Source of the DNA: Pomphorhynchus laevis
Lineage: Eukaryota; Acanthocephala; Palaeacanthocephala; Echinorhynchida; Pomphorhynchidae
Reading direction: 5' to 3'
Length of the DNA stretch: 64,000 nucleotides
Assembly: GCA_012934845.2 (NCBI GenBank)
Contig: WNNJ02000253.1
Span: forward strand, 1-64,000
Below the pieces are notes generated by a model that saw nothing but the letters and a program-made list of their open reading frames with translations, had not been told where the DNA came from and ran no database searches. Each line of letters begins with the position of its first letter. Position 1 is the first letter of the stretch. Shown piece after piece: positions 1-11,403 of this stretch. Both the position numbers and the translations under genes were made by a program.

Positions 1-1315
1 ATTTTATATTTTAATATAAAATATATAAATTATAATTAATAATTATATTTAATCTTATTTATAAATATGAATAGATACATATTGTATCTAGCTAATATAA
101 ATTTTAGCAGATTTAGTCATTTAGTTTATAGATAATTTATTTAATTATTTTTTTTCGAAAAATTTATCTTATTAACAATTGATATGTTATTCGCTGTAAA
201 TAACATATGGTGTAATATAAAATAAATAACATAAAATATAATAACATAACGTAATAACATAAAGTGTAATAACATTTCACTTTTTTCTTTTTAGCAAATT
301 ATTAGGTTAGTATATAATAGGACTCATAATATTTTATTGGTTCCAAGTATTAATTTGATATCACACTTGCTATCCAAAATCAGTCAAAACTTGTATGCTT
401 ACAGCATTTGAGATATTTTCATGAACGAATGTGTTTTAGTTGAAAGACGCATTTTAAATCTTTTAACAACTTAGTTTTTATTAAAGGTATTAGTTGCTAT
501 ATATAGTTTTAAAGTTACCTTCATAGGTTTTTGAAAATTTTAATGTTTCTCGTAATATGTAATCTTCAACTCCTCAGTTTAGATAGTTATTTAAGGGTAT
601 TAGTTGTTATCGTTTTAAACGTATCCACTCAGATTTTTAAAAGTTTAGACATTTCTCGTAATATGTAATCTTCAATTACGTTAATATTCGATATTATTGT
701 CTGGCTTTATAAGATATATTATTGTCTGATTTATGAAATCAAAAGCACTTTTATTGTTTCTTTATAAATATATCGCTTACGATCGTTTCGTATATTGAGC
801 TAAATGTCAACGTTTGAAAATGATTTCTTTGTGTATTGGCTTGAAGCTCTCCACTGTTCTGATCGAATGGAGCCTGATTTGATATTATATTTTCGGCTGC
901 ATCTCTTTGATTTTTAGTAGTGTCGTATTTATGTATGCATCATTGTGTTCAGTTGTGGTGAATTTACTACATTTTACCTCAAGATAATGTGATATGCGTG
1001 GATCCAACGTGAAAGGTAAAACAAAAAGATTGAACTTATTGATAAATACAATCTCATTGCTCAATCAATGCTTCATACTTTTGCTATATATGTTTACCTT
1101 TTACCTGGTTTTCTTATTAAAAGTTTTGACTAAACAAAAATTTATAGTTGAACATAAATCGATTATATCATTTATCAACCACTTTATAAGTACATCTTTA
1201 TTTCGACTACCAGTTTATCAGTTTAAAATCTTATTTATGAAAATATAATGAATTATAAAATCAATCGTTTAAATTAGCAACGACTGGAAGTGAAGGCGAC
1301 ATTATTTCAAGCATT
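1..1315. other. 5' flank of the TSC22 gene, no gene seen
   Basis: AT-rich DNA with no recognisable coding homology. A degenerate tandem duplication of about 106 bp is visible at roughly 483-694; both units carry CTCGTAATATGTAATCTTC (at 549 and 655). An 84-codon ORF starting at 994 is hydrophobic and low-complexity and matches nothing I recognise, so it is not called. The promoter and any upstream non-coding exon of the TSC22 gene could lie here, but no motif pins them down. Confidence 0.4.
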
Positions 1316-4300
1316 ATGGAAGAAATAATATGCAATATATCCTTGGCAGAACTTATATCAAATAAAGAAGAAGCACTACATTCTTGTCCTGCAAAAAGTA
1401 CACGATTTTATTTTTTCAAAGTCTACTATCTTTTCTGTTCAGCAGTTGATGTTTATACAAAATTGACGCCGGTTGAGGACGTAGAGCAGTGCTTGAAACT
1501 AACAAAGCAACAATCTATCGAAGATGATGTCTCTAAGACTTCAACAAGTTCTCCTAGTCTACCTCAACCCACAGAATCATCTTTACTAAATGTACAGCAA
1601 TTATCTAATGATGCAACTGCCCAACAAGCACACTATTCTTCGGTATCACACTCATGTGATACAGTTATTCCTGGATCTAGGTAAAAATATAAAAATAGAT
1701 TTTTTTATCAATTTTTATTCGAACTTAATGGTATTTGCCTACATAAATTTTATATTATGCATAAATCCTGTCTTCCTTCAAACGATTTTGCCTTCATTAT
1801 TGTCTTTACTGCCCATTTATTCGTAGAATAAAATATCAATGTCAATTCCATTAAAGAAATATTGGAGCTGGATAAAAAAACCAGGAAACTTATATTTGAT
1901 ATTTCACTAATCTCTGTTAGCATCTTCAGATGCTAACACAAAATTACAAATAATTTGTAATTTTTCGAAGTAATTTTCTGGATTTGAAATTTTCTGAAGA
2001 TACTAACAGAAGTTAGCGAAATATCAATAAACAATTTCCATTCTGATTCAGCTCCGATAAAACTTTATCAATAATGGATCATTATGAACAATTTACAGTC
2101 GATTCTATTTGTGTCAAACGAATAAATCGTATACGTTAATCCCGAAAAATAAATTTTTAAATTTATTAATATTTATTTTCATAAATATTAAACTTTATAT
2201 TTATAAAAAGTAATTGATTTTAATTATTTCGTCCAATATTTCGGTAGGAGAAGAGTTCGTCATTATCAAGGACTACTTTCTTAAGCTGTTCAATTTTTGT
2301 TCAAAAAACAAATATAAAATATTAGATAAACAAAAAATTTAAAGACCACTTTTTAGTTGGCATTTACAAAATAAATGGAAGTATGTGATGAAAGTTTATT
2401 ACGAAATATGCAAATTCGTTGAATTCTAGGCCGAATTGATTGTCAATATTGAAAATAAATAAACCTTGACACTTGTACCTGAAAAACTATTCGTAAAATT
2501 CTTTAATATTCAGCGTACAAATTATTAATTCAAGGAATAAACATATAATTAATGTCTATAATAAAGATTTTCTTGATAATGAAAGATGGAAGAAATAAAT
2601 GATGAAAATAGTTGAAAGATGAAATTAGTTTAATTTAGTTTCTCTTCGTAATCAAGTCAATCATCAATCTTCAGAGGGATCGAATCCCGCAAGCTTGCAT
2701 CAACGAGATATCATGAGATTGAGTCACTCAGGGTTTGCCAAACACCTTTAGTCTCAATCGTGGCCATCTTAGTCTTTGCTCAGAAGGGTGCCCTTTTGAA
2801 AATAAGGCTACTTACGAGAAACCCAAGTACACAAAGGCGCACCTAAACTTAATAACAGACGATAGGCCCTTATTAGAGCCTACCTTGCTCTGTTCAGAAC
2901 ATTATTGAATATATTCAAGTCGAATCAGGTGATCCAGTACACCGAGAGGATGAAACCTAGATATCTTACTCGATGTGTGAAGAAGGGAGTGGTCGCTTAT
3001 TCATTATATAGGAGAACGCTAAGATTGGTAATATGTTTACCCTTCTCCTTAATGCACGGATGTAATGAAGGACAACTATCTGTGTTTTGACGGATTAAGA
3101 AACAAATTTGAGGTGGTTCAGAAAGGCTGACTTTTAAGACTACCAAATTACATGCGTTCTGAAAACTGCGATGGTATCTTCAGAATATACTGCTAGATGC
3201 TGATCACGCATTAGTGGTTTGAAAAGAACGAGGGATGCGGATAATTACAAGGTTGGAGAGAGGGAAGCCTTAATGTACACCAGTAACTGTTTAGAACTGC
3301 CGCACATCAGGGTTGTTTTCATAGTGGAAGCGCTTAGTATACGACAGTATTTCTATCCTGTTAACAATTCTCACAGGCAACCCGATGACCTGTGAGAAGA
3401 TATTACAAAGGAAATGGTTAGGAGGTCGATATTATTATATCTTTCCTAGTCTAATGTAACATTGGCTAGACTAATTTGATTACCTTTCTTACATAGTGTT
3501 ACAGCTAAGCATGGCAGGACAGGACAAGAGAAGTTTCGTAATAGGGATGATCTTAGTAAGCATTTAACTAGGGTTGCAATACCTTAAGATAAATATGAGT
3601 GAGGATTGGTTATGTACGTAGTATAGAATGTGTTAATGTGCTGTAGTAGATATCGTGTCATGTCCCGAGGGTTCCGGATCGATTTAGTTTCCTAAAGGAC
3701 AATGATGTCTGCATCTCGACAGAAGACGAAAGTTAGAAACACCTTCCACTGAAGGATGTTGAGTGAAAGCTTTGACCGGTTTCTTCACACAGCATTAAGG
3801 TGGTGGAAAGGGGCGACCAAATGTAGGTAAGATTAGTAAGAGGTTGGCCATCTTACTCACCGGCCCTGCTAAGTGTCTACTTTTTTCCTGATGATTAACT
3901 CCACGCAATAGTTTAAGAGACGAAAGTTAGAAGCACCTTCCACTGAAGGATGTTGAGTGAAAGCTTTGACCGGTTTCTTCACACAGCATTAAGGTGGTGG
4001 AAAGGGGCGACCCAATGTAGGTAAGATTAGTAAGAGGTTGGCCATCTTACTCACCGGTTCTGCTAAGTGTCTACTTTTTTCCCGATGATTAACTCTCCGT
4101 AATAGTTTCAGAAGACGAAAGTTAGAAGCACCTTCCACTGAAGGATGTTGAGTGAAAGCTTTGACCGGTTTCTTCACACAGCATCAAGGTGGTGGAAAGG
4201 GGCGACCCAATGTAGGTAAGATTAGTAAGAGGTTGTCCATCTTACTCACCGGCCCTGCTAAGTGTCTACTTTTTTTCCGATGATTAACTCCACGTAATCA

Positions 4301-7300
4301 GAATTATTCGAGAACTATTTTTACTGGAAATCCTTTTTTGGAAATCGGATAGTGCGTCTGCTTATGCAGACGCCATTGTCCTTTAGAAAACTAAATGGAT
4401 CCGGACTCCTGAGGACATTACTTGATTTATACGACTGTACATCAACACCCTTTATACTCCGTACCTAACCCCTCTTCAATCATTTTCATTTCAAATTGCA
4501 CTAGTACAAATTGTAAATCGTACAATTGCAGTTTGAAAAGTGATTACAGGCATTTTAAAAATTTATTTGCTGAGCAATTTTTTTCTAGTGTGTTTTTACA
4601 GCGGGGTACCAACTGTGAATATCACAGTAAGGTATCACAGTAAGAATATCACACTGTATACTCTTAGTGTGATATTCGTATCACACTGATGAGTCATTGT
4701 TAGCTTACGCAGCCGTCTACCGGTCCTCTCCTCATCCAATAGTCGAGGTATCCGGTACTGATGAGTCCAAACAATAACAAAACGACACAGTATTAGGTTG
4801 TGTTTGTTTTCTGTTTTCTTTCAGCTCACATTCCTGACGTTTAAATAAGAATTTAAGAATATTTATATTTTAATATTCTTGTATTTTTATTACTAAATGA
4901 AAACTTTGCAATATTAAAATAATTAATAAATATTAAAATATTTTTTTATTGTTTTTGTTTATATTTTATAGTGAAGAAGAAATTGACGCCAAAATCGAGG
5001 CAGCGATGGTCAGTATCGATACATTATCCAAATTAGTTTATATTAGTTTATAGCTTATATTGCAATATATTTTTAACGAATTGAGTATTAATTCTTAGAA
5101 GGAACAATACATTGGTTAGTAAATAGCAAATAATAAAAGCTGATATTAGTTTTTACTCATAAATCAAAATTAAATCTATTTGCTAAAAGAGATATTTTAA
5201 ATTACTAATTTGATAAAACATAGAGAAACGGAGATATCTCTTATTTGAATGTGCTTCGATGATAAACTTATGAATCGGTTTCATTTTCGCCGTTTGCTAA
5301 AATATTTCATACTTTAAACTTAAACACTTTTTCACGTCTTTTTTGTGACATTAACAATACAGACGATCGATGCAAGACAGCTGAAGGACAGTGACATAAA
5401 TCTAATTGTATATAGTTGACTTCTTTACTATTGGTTCTTGTTAAATTGAAGTAACAGTCATTTGTGTAAATTTGTTTTTCTACACGATTTGTGATCGTTC
5501 AAGCACTAATCATTGATTCTCTGGATGTCATTATTTTATATTTTAAATATAAATTTTTCGGTTTCAAATGTCTAAATGATAAAACCAGTATATGAAATTG
5601 TTTTATTGATTGAGAGAACTTTCATTTAATAAATTATATCGTTATTTGTCATTCGAGAAATTATATGCGGCAGATGTAAAATCGATTTGTTAATAATCTT
5701 AAACTTGACTTGCTTGTTTAAAACTGGGATATTTCACAGTTAAAGTTGAAATGCAAAACTTTTATTTCACTGTGCAGTTTGATAACCAATAGAAACTGTG
5801 TAAAGTCGACAAACTTTTACAAGACGATAATTTTATTCTAAAATTTATTTTTTATTTGATAATAGTTTTACGCATTTATCTTATATGCATTATGCGTGTA
5901 TCATATTATGTCACGAATCTTGAGAAAAGTTAATTACAAACATGGAAATTTTGAAATAAAAAATTTCAAATATTTTATAGAGTTGAAAAACCTTTATACC
6001 GAACTATTGCGGAAACAATATTTGTTTATTTTTATAATTTATTATAATTCAATATTTGTTTATTTTTATACTACGATGATTATAATAAATAATATAATAT
6101 TTAAATAATATAAGATAATATTCGAATATTTAAATTAAGATTCTATTGAGTATAAATATTTAATATTTAATATTTTTTTATAAATATTTAAATATTTATA
6201 ATTATTTAATAATTACAAAATTTATAATTAAGATTCCATCGAGTATATTTTCAATCTTCTTTTTCTTCAGCGTTTGTTTTGCTTCGTTACGGAGTCCGCC
6301 TAGAACGTGACTGTGTCATTGTAGTCGCTTTTCGCGAAGTTCATTGAGACATCATTTCATAATGTTGATGCGCCTTTCGCGAAGTTCATTAAGACATCAT
6401 TTCATAATGCTGATGCGACGTTTTTTTACGACTGGCTTGTCACGAAGTCTATCACTAATCCTTCTCCTTTCTCAGCACGGGTTAGGGACCGGTCATGGCG
6501 GAGTTAATCTACTGTCTTTATGAATTAATATTATAGTCCATGACCTGTATAATCCTTTGTCTATAAATCTATAGATTTATAATCGATATTTTTTTAATGG
6601 GTGAATACCTGCCAATTTTATCAAAATCTATTGATTATAATGTATTGTCTTTATCAATAAAGATTATAATCGGTTGATTATAAAAGGGTTTTTAGATGAA
6701 TATTTAGAAATCAATAGAAACACTTATTTTTACATATCATTGATGATTTTACCGACGAAGAAAACGATTTTCGATGCAATCTCAATAAAAAAGTTTTTAT
6801 AAATTAACCACCAGCGTTCTTTTGACTAACAAAACCCCGGTTAATATAAGCGCCGGTTATAAGTGCATCATATCAGTGATGTATATGCCGAACTCGCATA
6901 TCAGCAGCCACTAATTTAGAAGCATTGCAATGCCGTTTGAGCTAAATATAATTGTTCATCTAAAAAGCTTGGATATTGTCTGTAATATTTTCGTTATTAA
7001 ATATATTTAATATGGAAGATGGGATATTTTATGAAACATCGATTCAGTGCAAACAACCCTTTCATATATAATGATATCCTAAATCGCAGATTTATATTCT
7101 ACAATTGTACTACCTTTGACTGCCTTTGTCATTCAGTTATTCATTTTATCATATCAAATGAATCATTGATTACAATGATTATTTATAATTTTCAAATTAT
7201 TCACTAACAATTCACTCTTAGTAGGTCTTAGCATCTAATTGTTTACCTTGCCAACTTGTTAACTATATATAGCACCGCGTCTGCATCACCACGAAGGTAT

Positions 7301-9225
7301 TAAAAGTGCCTTCGATTGCTATCCATATATTTGTAAACGTCTGACTAGATTTATGTTAATGATTAAACAATATTAATTTAAACAATTTAACCATTTACAA
7401 TTTATGTGAATGGTTAAACGGTATTTAACATACTAATTCCTTTAATATTGATAATATTAAAAAATATAAAAAATATATAAAAATATAATAAAATATAATA
7501 TTTTAATTTTTTATAATATATTATAAAAAATATATAAAAAATAATATAGTTTTTAATATTGTAATATTGGAATACTTTATCCATATATATTTTTTGACGT
7601 TTGACTATAATATTTATGTGAATGATTGAACAATAATTTAAAATAAAACATAATTTTTTTTAATATTGTAATATCTAAATTTTTAACGTCGATATCATTT
7701 TTCACAAAAAATGATATACAAAAAATCTACAGCATATTAATATAAATGTTTAATTGGCTTCTCTTTAGCTAAAGCAAAGTTTTTTAATTAGCGAAGATTT
7801 TAAAATTTGATTTAGAAATACAATTAAATGCATAACAAAAAATAAAATTTTTCTTTTATTTATCTCAATTTTATAAAAATAATAAAAAATAATATCGCGA
7901 TTTTATTCGAAAGCAGATACTGTTCCGATGCTGTTACTATTTAAATTTTGAATTGATGCTGTCCCCTTAATTATAATTTAATTTATATAAAATTAATTTA
8001 ATATAAAATTAATATTAAATTAATATTACCCCTTGAATGTCAAGGAAAATACACCTCAAATAACAGGGAGAAGCTCAGATGACACTTTCACAAATTAGAA
8101 AAAAAGAATGTAGAATAAAAAATGAAATATAAAAAATATAAACTTAAAAGATTTTAGATACGCCATGAACTTACGATTATTTACATGATTCACTACCTCA
8201 AGCGGTAGACTATACCAAGCAGGTACAACTCATACAGCAAAATTTATGTGACATTTTTTTTCACCATTTTCTACGTCTTAACATGATCAGATGTCCACTT
8301 AATCTTTAGTCTTCGCGAATTCTGAATTGTCACCGTATCAGATCACTATCATTATACATTACACATCAGATTGTCTTGAGGTCGTTTAGTGCCTTGAGTG
8401 AGGATAATAACCACATATTAAGACGACTTTATCGCTCTTCATAGGTTAGATTATAGAGGGCCGAAACCCGTTTAGACGAACGTCTTAATACCAGTTCAAT
8501 TCGTAGCTATTCATCTTTACTAACAAGATAGGATACTGTCGATCAATAAATTAACACAGATGAACATAAGGTACTGAGCAAGACACGACTTTTTTAAAAT
8601 TCGTGTAAAATTAATTAGGGATTAATTAATAATTCATAAAAAATGTGTAAAATTAATAATTTTTATAAAATTAATTTATAATTATAATTAATTTATAATA
8701 ATTTATATTTTATATTTAGCAAGACATGAATTTTTAAAAATTCGTGTAGAATTAATTAATAATTAATTAAATTAAAATTAATTTATATTTTATTTATATT
8801 TAGTTAAATTATTTTTAAAATTATTGAATTCTTTATTTTTTAACTTTAATTAAATGTTTTTTATTTTAACTAATTTTTATCTTATAATAAATGAATTTTT
8901 TAAGTTAGATTTTTAATTGTATTATATTTTAACCATGAATAATTAATTAAGTAATTTTGATAATTATTTTTTGATTTTAATTTAGGATTTAGTTAAATCA
9001 CATTTAACAAGTGCAGTAAGAGAGGAAGTGACTGAGCTTAAACAGCGAATTAAAAAGCTGCTAGACACAAATGCTCTTTTGGAGAAAGAAATATCGTTAC
9101 TTCGTCAATATGTTTCTCCTGAGATTCTAGCAAGCATCCCTATTCTTTTGTACTCTGATAGCTCTGTAGCTTCTAATTCGGAATCTAATAATCGGGAAAG
9201 GCAATTATCTAATAGTGATGTTTAA
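1316..9225 (+). CDS. TSC22D: TSC22-domain leucine-zipper transcription regulator, four inferred exons
   Basis: Inferred exons 1316-1397, 1443-1680, 4972-5008 and 8986-9225; phases chain without conflict and give about 198 residues. The C-terminal exon encodes the TSC box followed by a leucine zipper (DLVKSHLTSAVREEV, then a heptad run through LLEKEISLLRQY), and the 37-nt exon supplies EEEIDAKIEAAM, which matches the IDNKIEQAMDLVKSHL junction of vertebrate TSC22D and fly bunched. Family members form homo- or heterodimers in nucleus and cytoplasm and modulate growth and TGF-beta-type signalling. The N-terminal region is Ser/Thr/Gln-rich, as in short isoforms. The first two exons could also be read as one block: the 45-nt segment 1398-1442 has a GT donor, a pyrimidine-rich CAG acceptor and a length divisible by three, so reading through it also stays open. 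The start ATG at 1316 is the first in frame; an upstream exon cannot be excluded. Family identity is firm, 5' structure less so. Confidence 0.88.
1864..2055. repeat. Palindromic element in TSC22 intron 1 with hammerhead-like core in each arm
   Basis: Imperfect inverted repeat: arms 1864-1929 and 1994-2055 (about three-quarters identical by eye) around a 64-nt centre that contains its own short palindrome (near 1941-1963). Reading outward, both arms start CTGAAGA, followed by a small stem and GAAATATC. This is the arrangement seen again at 46209-46448, so it looks like a small dispersed family of head-to-head element ends. It has no coding capacity. Penelope-like origin is inference from the motif. 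Confidence 0.6.
1986..2038 (+). ncRNA. Hammerhead-ribozyme-like motif, type I topology
   Basis: Seen: CTGAAGA at 1994-2000 (core CUGANGA), stem II CTAAC/GTTAG at 2003-2007 and 2012-2016 closed by AGAA, GAA at 2018-2020, a two-pair stem III (ATAT, 2021-2024), then C2025 as the would-be cleavage nucleotide. Stem I is TT/AA next to the core, a one-sided internal loop, then GAAATT (1986-1991) paired with AATTTC (2033-2038). Departures from consensus: an extra U after A9 and an A/C mismatch at the base of stem II. Activity is not shown. The minus-strand arm keeps the core but has lost the distal stem I. Confidence 0.5.
2655..4420 (+). repeat. Non-coding dispersed repeat family R1, copy 1
   Basis: A stretch noticeably less AT-rich than its surroundings inside TSC22 intron 1. 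It shares several blocks with 9895-10620 (for example GGATCGATTTAGTTT followed by a variant of AAGGACAAT, and the region around 2790-2930 against 10050-10215). No coding homology recognised. The right part is bounded by an inverted repeat (about 3656-3715 against 4365-4420) that encloses three 195-bp tandem units. Class unknown; could be a non-autonomous DNA element or the non-coding end of a larger element. Confidence 0.6.
3721..4300 (+). repeat. Three tandem units of about 195 bp
   Basis: Units begin near 3721, 3915 and 4110; each opens with GACGAAAGTTAGAA and ends with a GATGATTAACTC variant. They are nearly identical, differing at a few positions, so the amplification is younger than the divergence between R1 copies. 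Each unit contains the hairpin CCTTC/GAAGG. Confidence 0.85.
4644..4677. repeat. Perfect 12-bp hairpin
   Basis: GAATATCACACT (4644-4655) pairs exactly with AGTGTGATATTC (4666-4677) around a 10-nt loop, directly after two short direct repeats of TATCACAGTAAG. It sits just upstream of the hammerhead-like fold at 4713. Confidence 0.85.
4713..4786 (+). ncRNA. Hammerhead-ribozyme-like fold, type III topology, probably decayed
   Basis: Seen: GTC (4715-4717), stem I TACCGG (4718-4723) pairing exactly with CCGGTA (4752-4757), a T versus TAT internal loop, four more pairs CCTC/GAGG (4725-4728 with 4745-4748), then the full core CTGATGA (4758-4764) directly after stem I, a GTCC-led stem II segment, AAAAC in place of GAAAC (4779-4783), and a three-pair stem III (C4714 G4715 T4716 with A4782 C4783 G4784). 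The invariant G12 appears as A and stem II has only two pairs; both fit G-to-A/T decay in an AT-rich genome. It lies in TSC22 intron 1, about 190 nt before exon 3. A second CTGATGAGTC at 4686 precedes it. No activity is claimed. Confidence 0.4.
6328..6417. repeat. 2 x 45-bp tandem duplication
   Basis: Two adjacent units, each with TTCGCGAAGTTCATT followed by AGACATCATTTCATAATG, differing at only a few positions. Just downstream (6476-6510) is a GC-richer motif, CACGGGTTAGGGACCGG, related to one at 28214-28248. Confidence 0.8.
8130..8600 (-). mobile_element. 3' end of a degenerate CR1-type LINE
   Basis: On the minus strand conceptual fragments match the C-terminus of CR1-clade ORF2: a YEER...RLNMW segment as in SYEERL..L.LWSLE, and nearer the 3' end VVPAWYSLPLEVVN as in RVV..WNSLP..VV.A. 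Several stops and frame changes separate the pieces. The element is 5'-truncated, so only the domain downstream of the reverse transcriptase is present. Confidence 0.55.
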
Positions 9226-9894
9226 ATGTTTTTATATTTCGTTTCTTACTGGGTAATCAAACTGTTTTTCTACTATTTTCTTTTGTTTTATTTCTTTTTC
9301 GTTCTTGATCACATCAGCGATTTATATATTTGAATGACAACAAGAATACGCTTTTTATTTTTTATTTTTAATTTATAATAAATTTAATATATTTTAGCTT
9401 TTAAATTCGTTAAATTTATTAATTTAAAATTTTTTTATTTATTTTTTTTAATTTATTTGTTAATTTATTAATACTAATTTTATTACCACGAATATACTGT
9501 ACATTTATTGATTATAAATTTACGATGTATTATTGATAGTATTTTAAATTTAACATTAATTAAATTATTAATTTAAATATTAATAATTTAATTATTAATC
9601 ATTATTTAATTATTAATTATTAATAATTAAATAATTAATAATCAATTTTTAATCATTAATTTATTATTAATACTAATACAAGATGAATTAAAAAAGTTAG
9701 AACACAATTAGCTGTGAACTCTTGATATTTAAGTATCTTTCTTCTTCACTGCAATACCAAAATATTGCTTAATTGCAATTTCAAAATATTTTCTTCGTTA
9801 TGAGAGCAGTGATCTCTCATAATCTAAGTATAATCTTTCATAATCTTCAATGTAATTTCACTCGTTGTTTATTTACCCTTCTGTTTGACAGTGA
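9226..9894. other. 3' flank of the TSC22 gene, AT-rich, nothing recognised
   Basis: Probable 3' UTR followed by A/T low-complexity sequence with many TTAATAATTAA-type palindromes (9540-9670). AATAAT variants are abundant, so no single polyadenylation site can be chosen. Confidence 0.5.
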
Positions 9895-10620
9895 ATCAGA
9901 TCTCGCTAACACACACCATCGCGATAGCTTGCGAATGAACCACTTACAGTTTGTCACACGTTTGAAAGCCAATGACGGTGCACGATGGAAGTAATACCGA
10001 CAAAAACGTTCTTAGTGCAGCTTTTGCTCGCTCTTGAGCACAAAAAGCACCCAAGGGAATGCCCTTTGGACAAGAGGTCTAATCCCGAGATGGCCCAAGT
10101 ACATCACATGTGCACACGAATTATCTCTCTTAATAACATATGTTGGGTCCATTTTAGAGCTCATATTGCTCTCTTCATGACATTCTTGAATTTATTTAAG
10201 TCATATTCGCCAGGCAACTTCACTGAAATGGTGAAGGCCAGGTGTTTTGCTTGATGTGCTAAATAGAGTAGTGTCTACTTACCTTAATGGTGGAAAGTGA
10301 TGGGATTGACAATATTTTAATCTTTCTTGAGTTGCAGTGGTGGAAATCGAGTAATGTTCTGAGGGGCCTGGATCGATTTAGTTTCATGAAGGACAATAAC
10401 GTCTACATTCCAACCATGCAAAATGCGAAGAGTAGAAGCACATCTTAAATGTGTTTTGAGAATACTCAGTGAAATATAAACTGGGACACTTTCCATTGCG
10501 TGGAATTACCCAGCGAAAGAATTAGAACATTGGCATTTCAAGTGAGTAAGAGGATTAAACTACCTACAGATTCCCAACATCAACGAAAACGATTCTGCTG
10601 ATGTGATAGGAACATTATCA
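9895..10620 (+). repeat. Repeat family R1, copy 2
   Basis: Diverged relative of 2655-4420, sharing the CCC...AAGTACA block near 10090 and GGATCGATTTAGTTT near 10370. It has no 195-bp tandem expansion and no inverted right end; the right edge abuts LINE fragment A. Two small ORFs here (from 9773 and 9985) have no recognisable homology and lie in repeat DNA, so they are not called genes. Confidence 0.5.
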
Positions 10621-11403
10621 TATCGAGGTCCCTGACATCTCTCCCACTCAAAGCCGTCTCGATGCTGATGTCTCTGCGTTTCGATATCTCCTTTCGATAA
10701 TCCTATCTGCTGATGATCCATCTCTCTTCAATGGCATATTTCTAATTTCTATACATCAAAAATGTATAGAAAAAATATATTAAAATTAACATATTTTAAA
10801 ATATACTATATATAAATAATAAATAATATTAATATATATTAATATATATTAATATTTATTTTATTATATATTAATAAATAATATTAATATATATTAAATA
10901 TAATATATTTAATATATTTACAAAATTAATATATTAAAATTATAATTTTAATATATTATATTATATTGATATAATCAAGCGTTTCTGCTTTACACTGAGC
11001 TCGTCCCCCACTCTTAAAGGTTGTTATTAGTGATCATAATAAAGCAACCTTGATCATCTCCCGTCGTTTTAAACTACTTTCATCATCTATCTGTCGAATC
11101 TTTCTTGATCGATTACCGTCTGAAATCACTAAGCTTTCCTTTGCTCGTGAATGTAAAAAAGGTAAATGAACATTCTCGCGTTGTTCACAATCGTCCCAAA
11201 ATTCGATGTCGACTAAATTCTCCACCTCGCCACCTTTTCTAGGCAATTCCGATTATCGCTCGTATCGCATTAGTTTTCTTAGCATCCGTTCTATTCGAAA
11301 TAAAACTGACCTTCATATCAACACATTTGCCCAACAATCGCTTGGCATGTGCTGTATAACTTAACCTTGGCATACCAATTCTCTCGACTCCTCACTACCA
11401 TCT

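Larger units (their letters stand above)
5009..8985 (+). other. Last intron of the TSC22 gene
   Basis: Four kilobases of mostly AT-rich sequence. Recognisable contents are a 2 x 45-bp tandem duplication at 6328-6417 inside a less AT-rich patch (6240-6515) and a CR1-type LINE tail at 8130-8600. The rest (5010-6240, 6520-8040, 8600-8980) shows only low-complexity A/T runs. Confidence 0.6.

Noticed and set aside
994-1248. 84-codon ORF upstream of TSC22
   Set aside because: AT-driven composition and no recognisable family; overlaps no splice-consistent structure.
3721-4300. CTGATGATTAACTCC and GACGAAAG in the 195-bp units as a hammerhead ribozyme
   Set aside because: No paired stem I or stem III can be drawn, and the CTGATGA is CCGATGA in two of three units.
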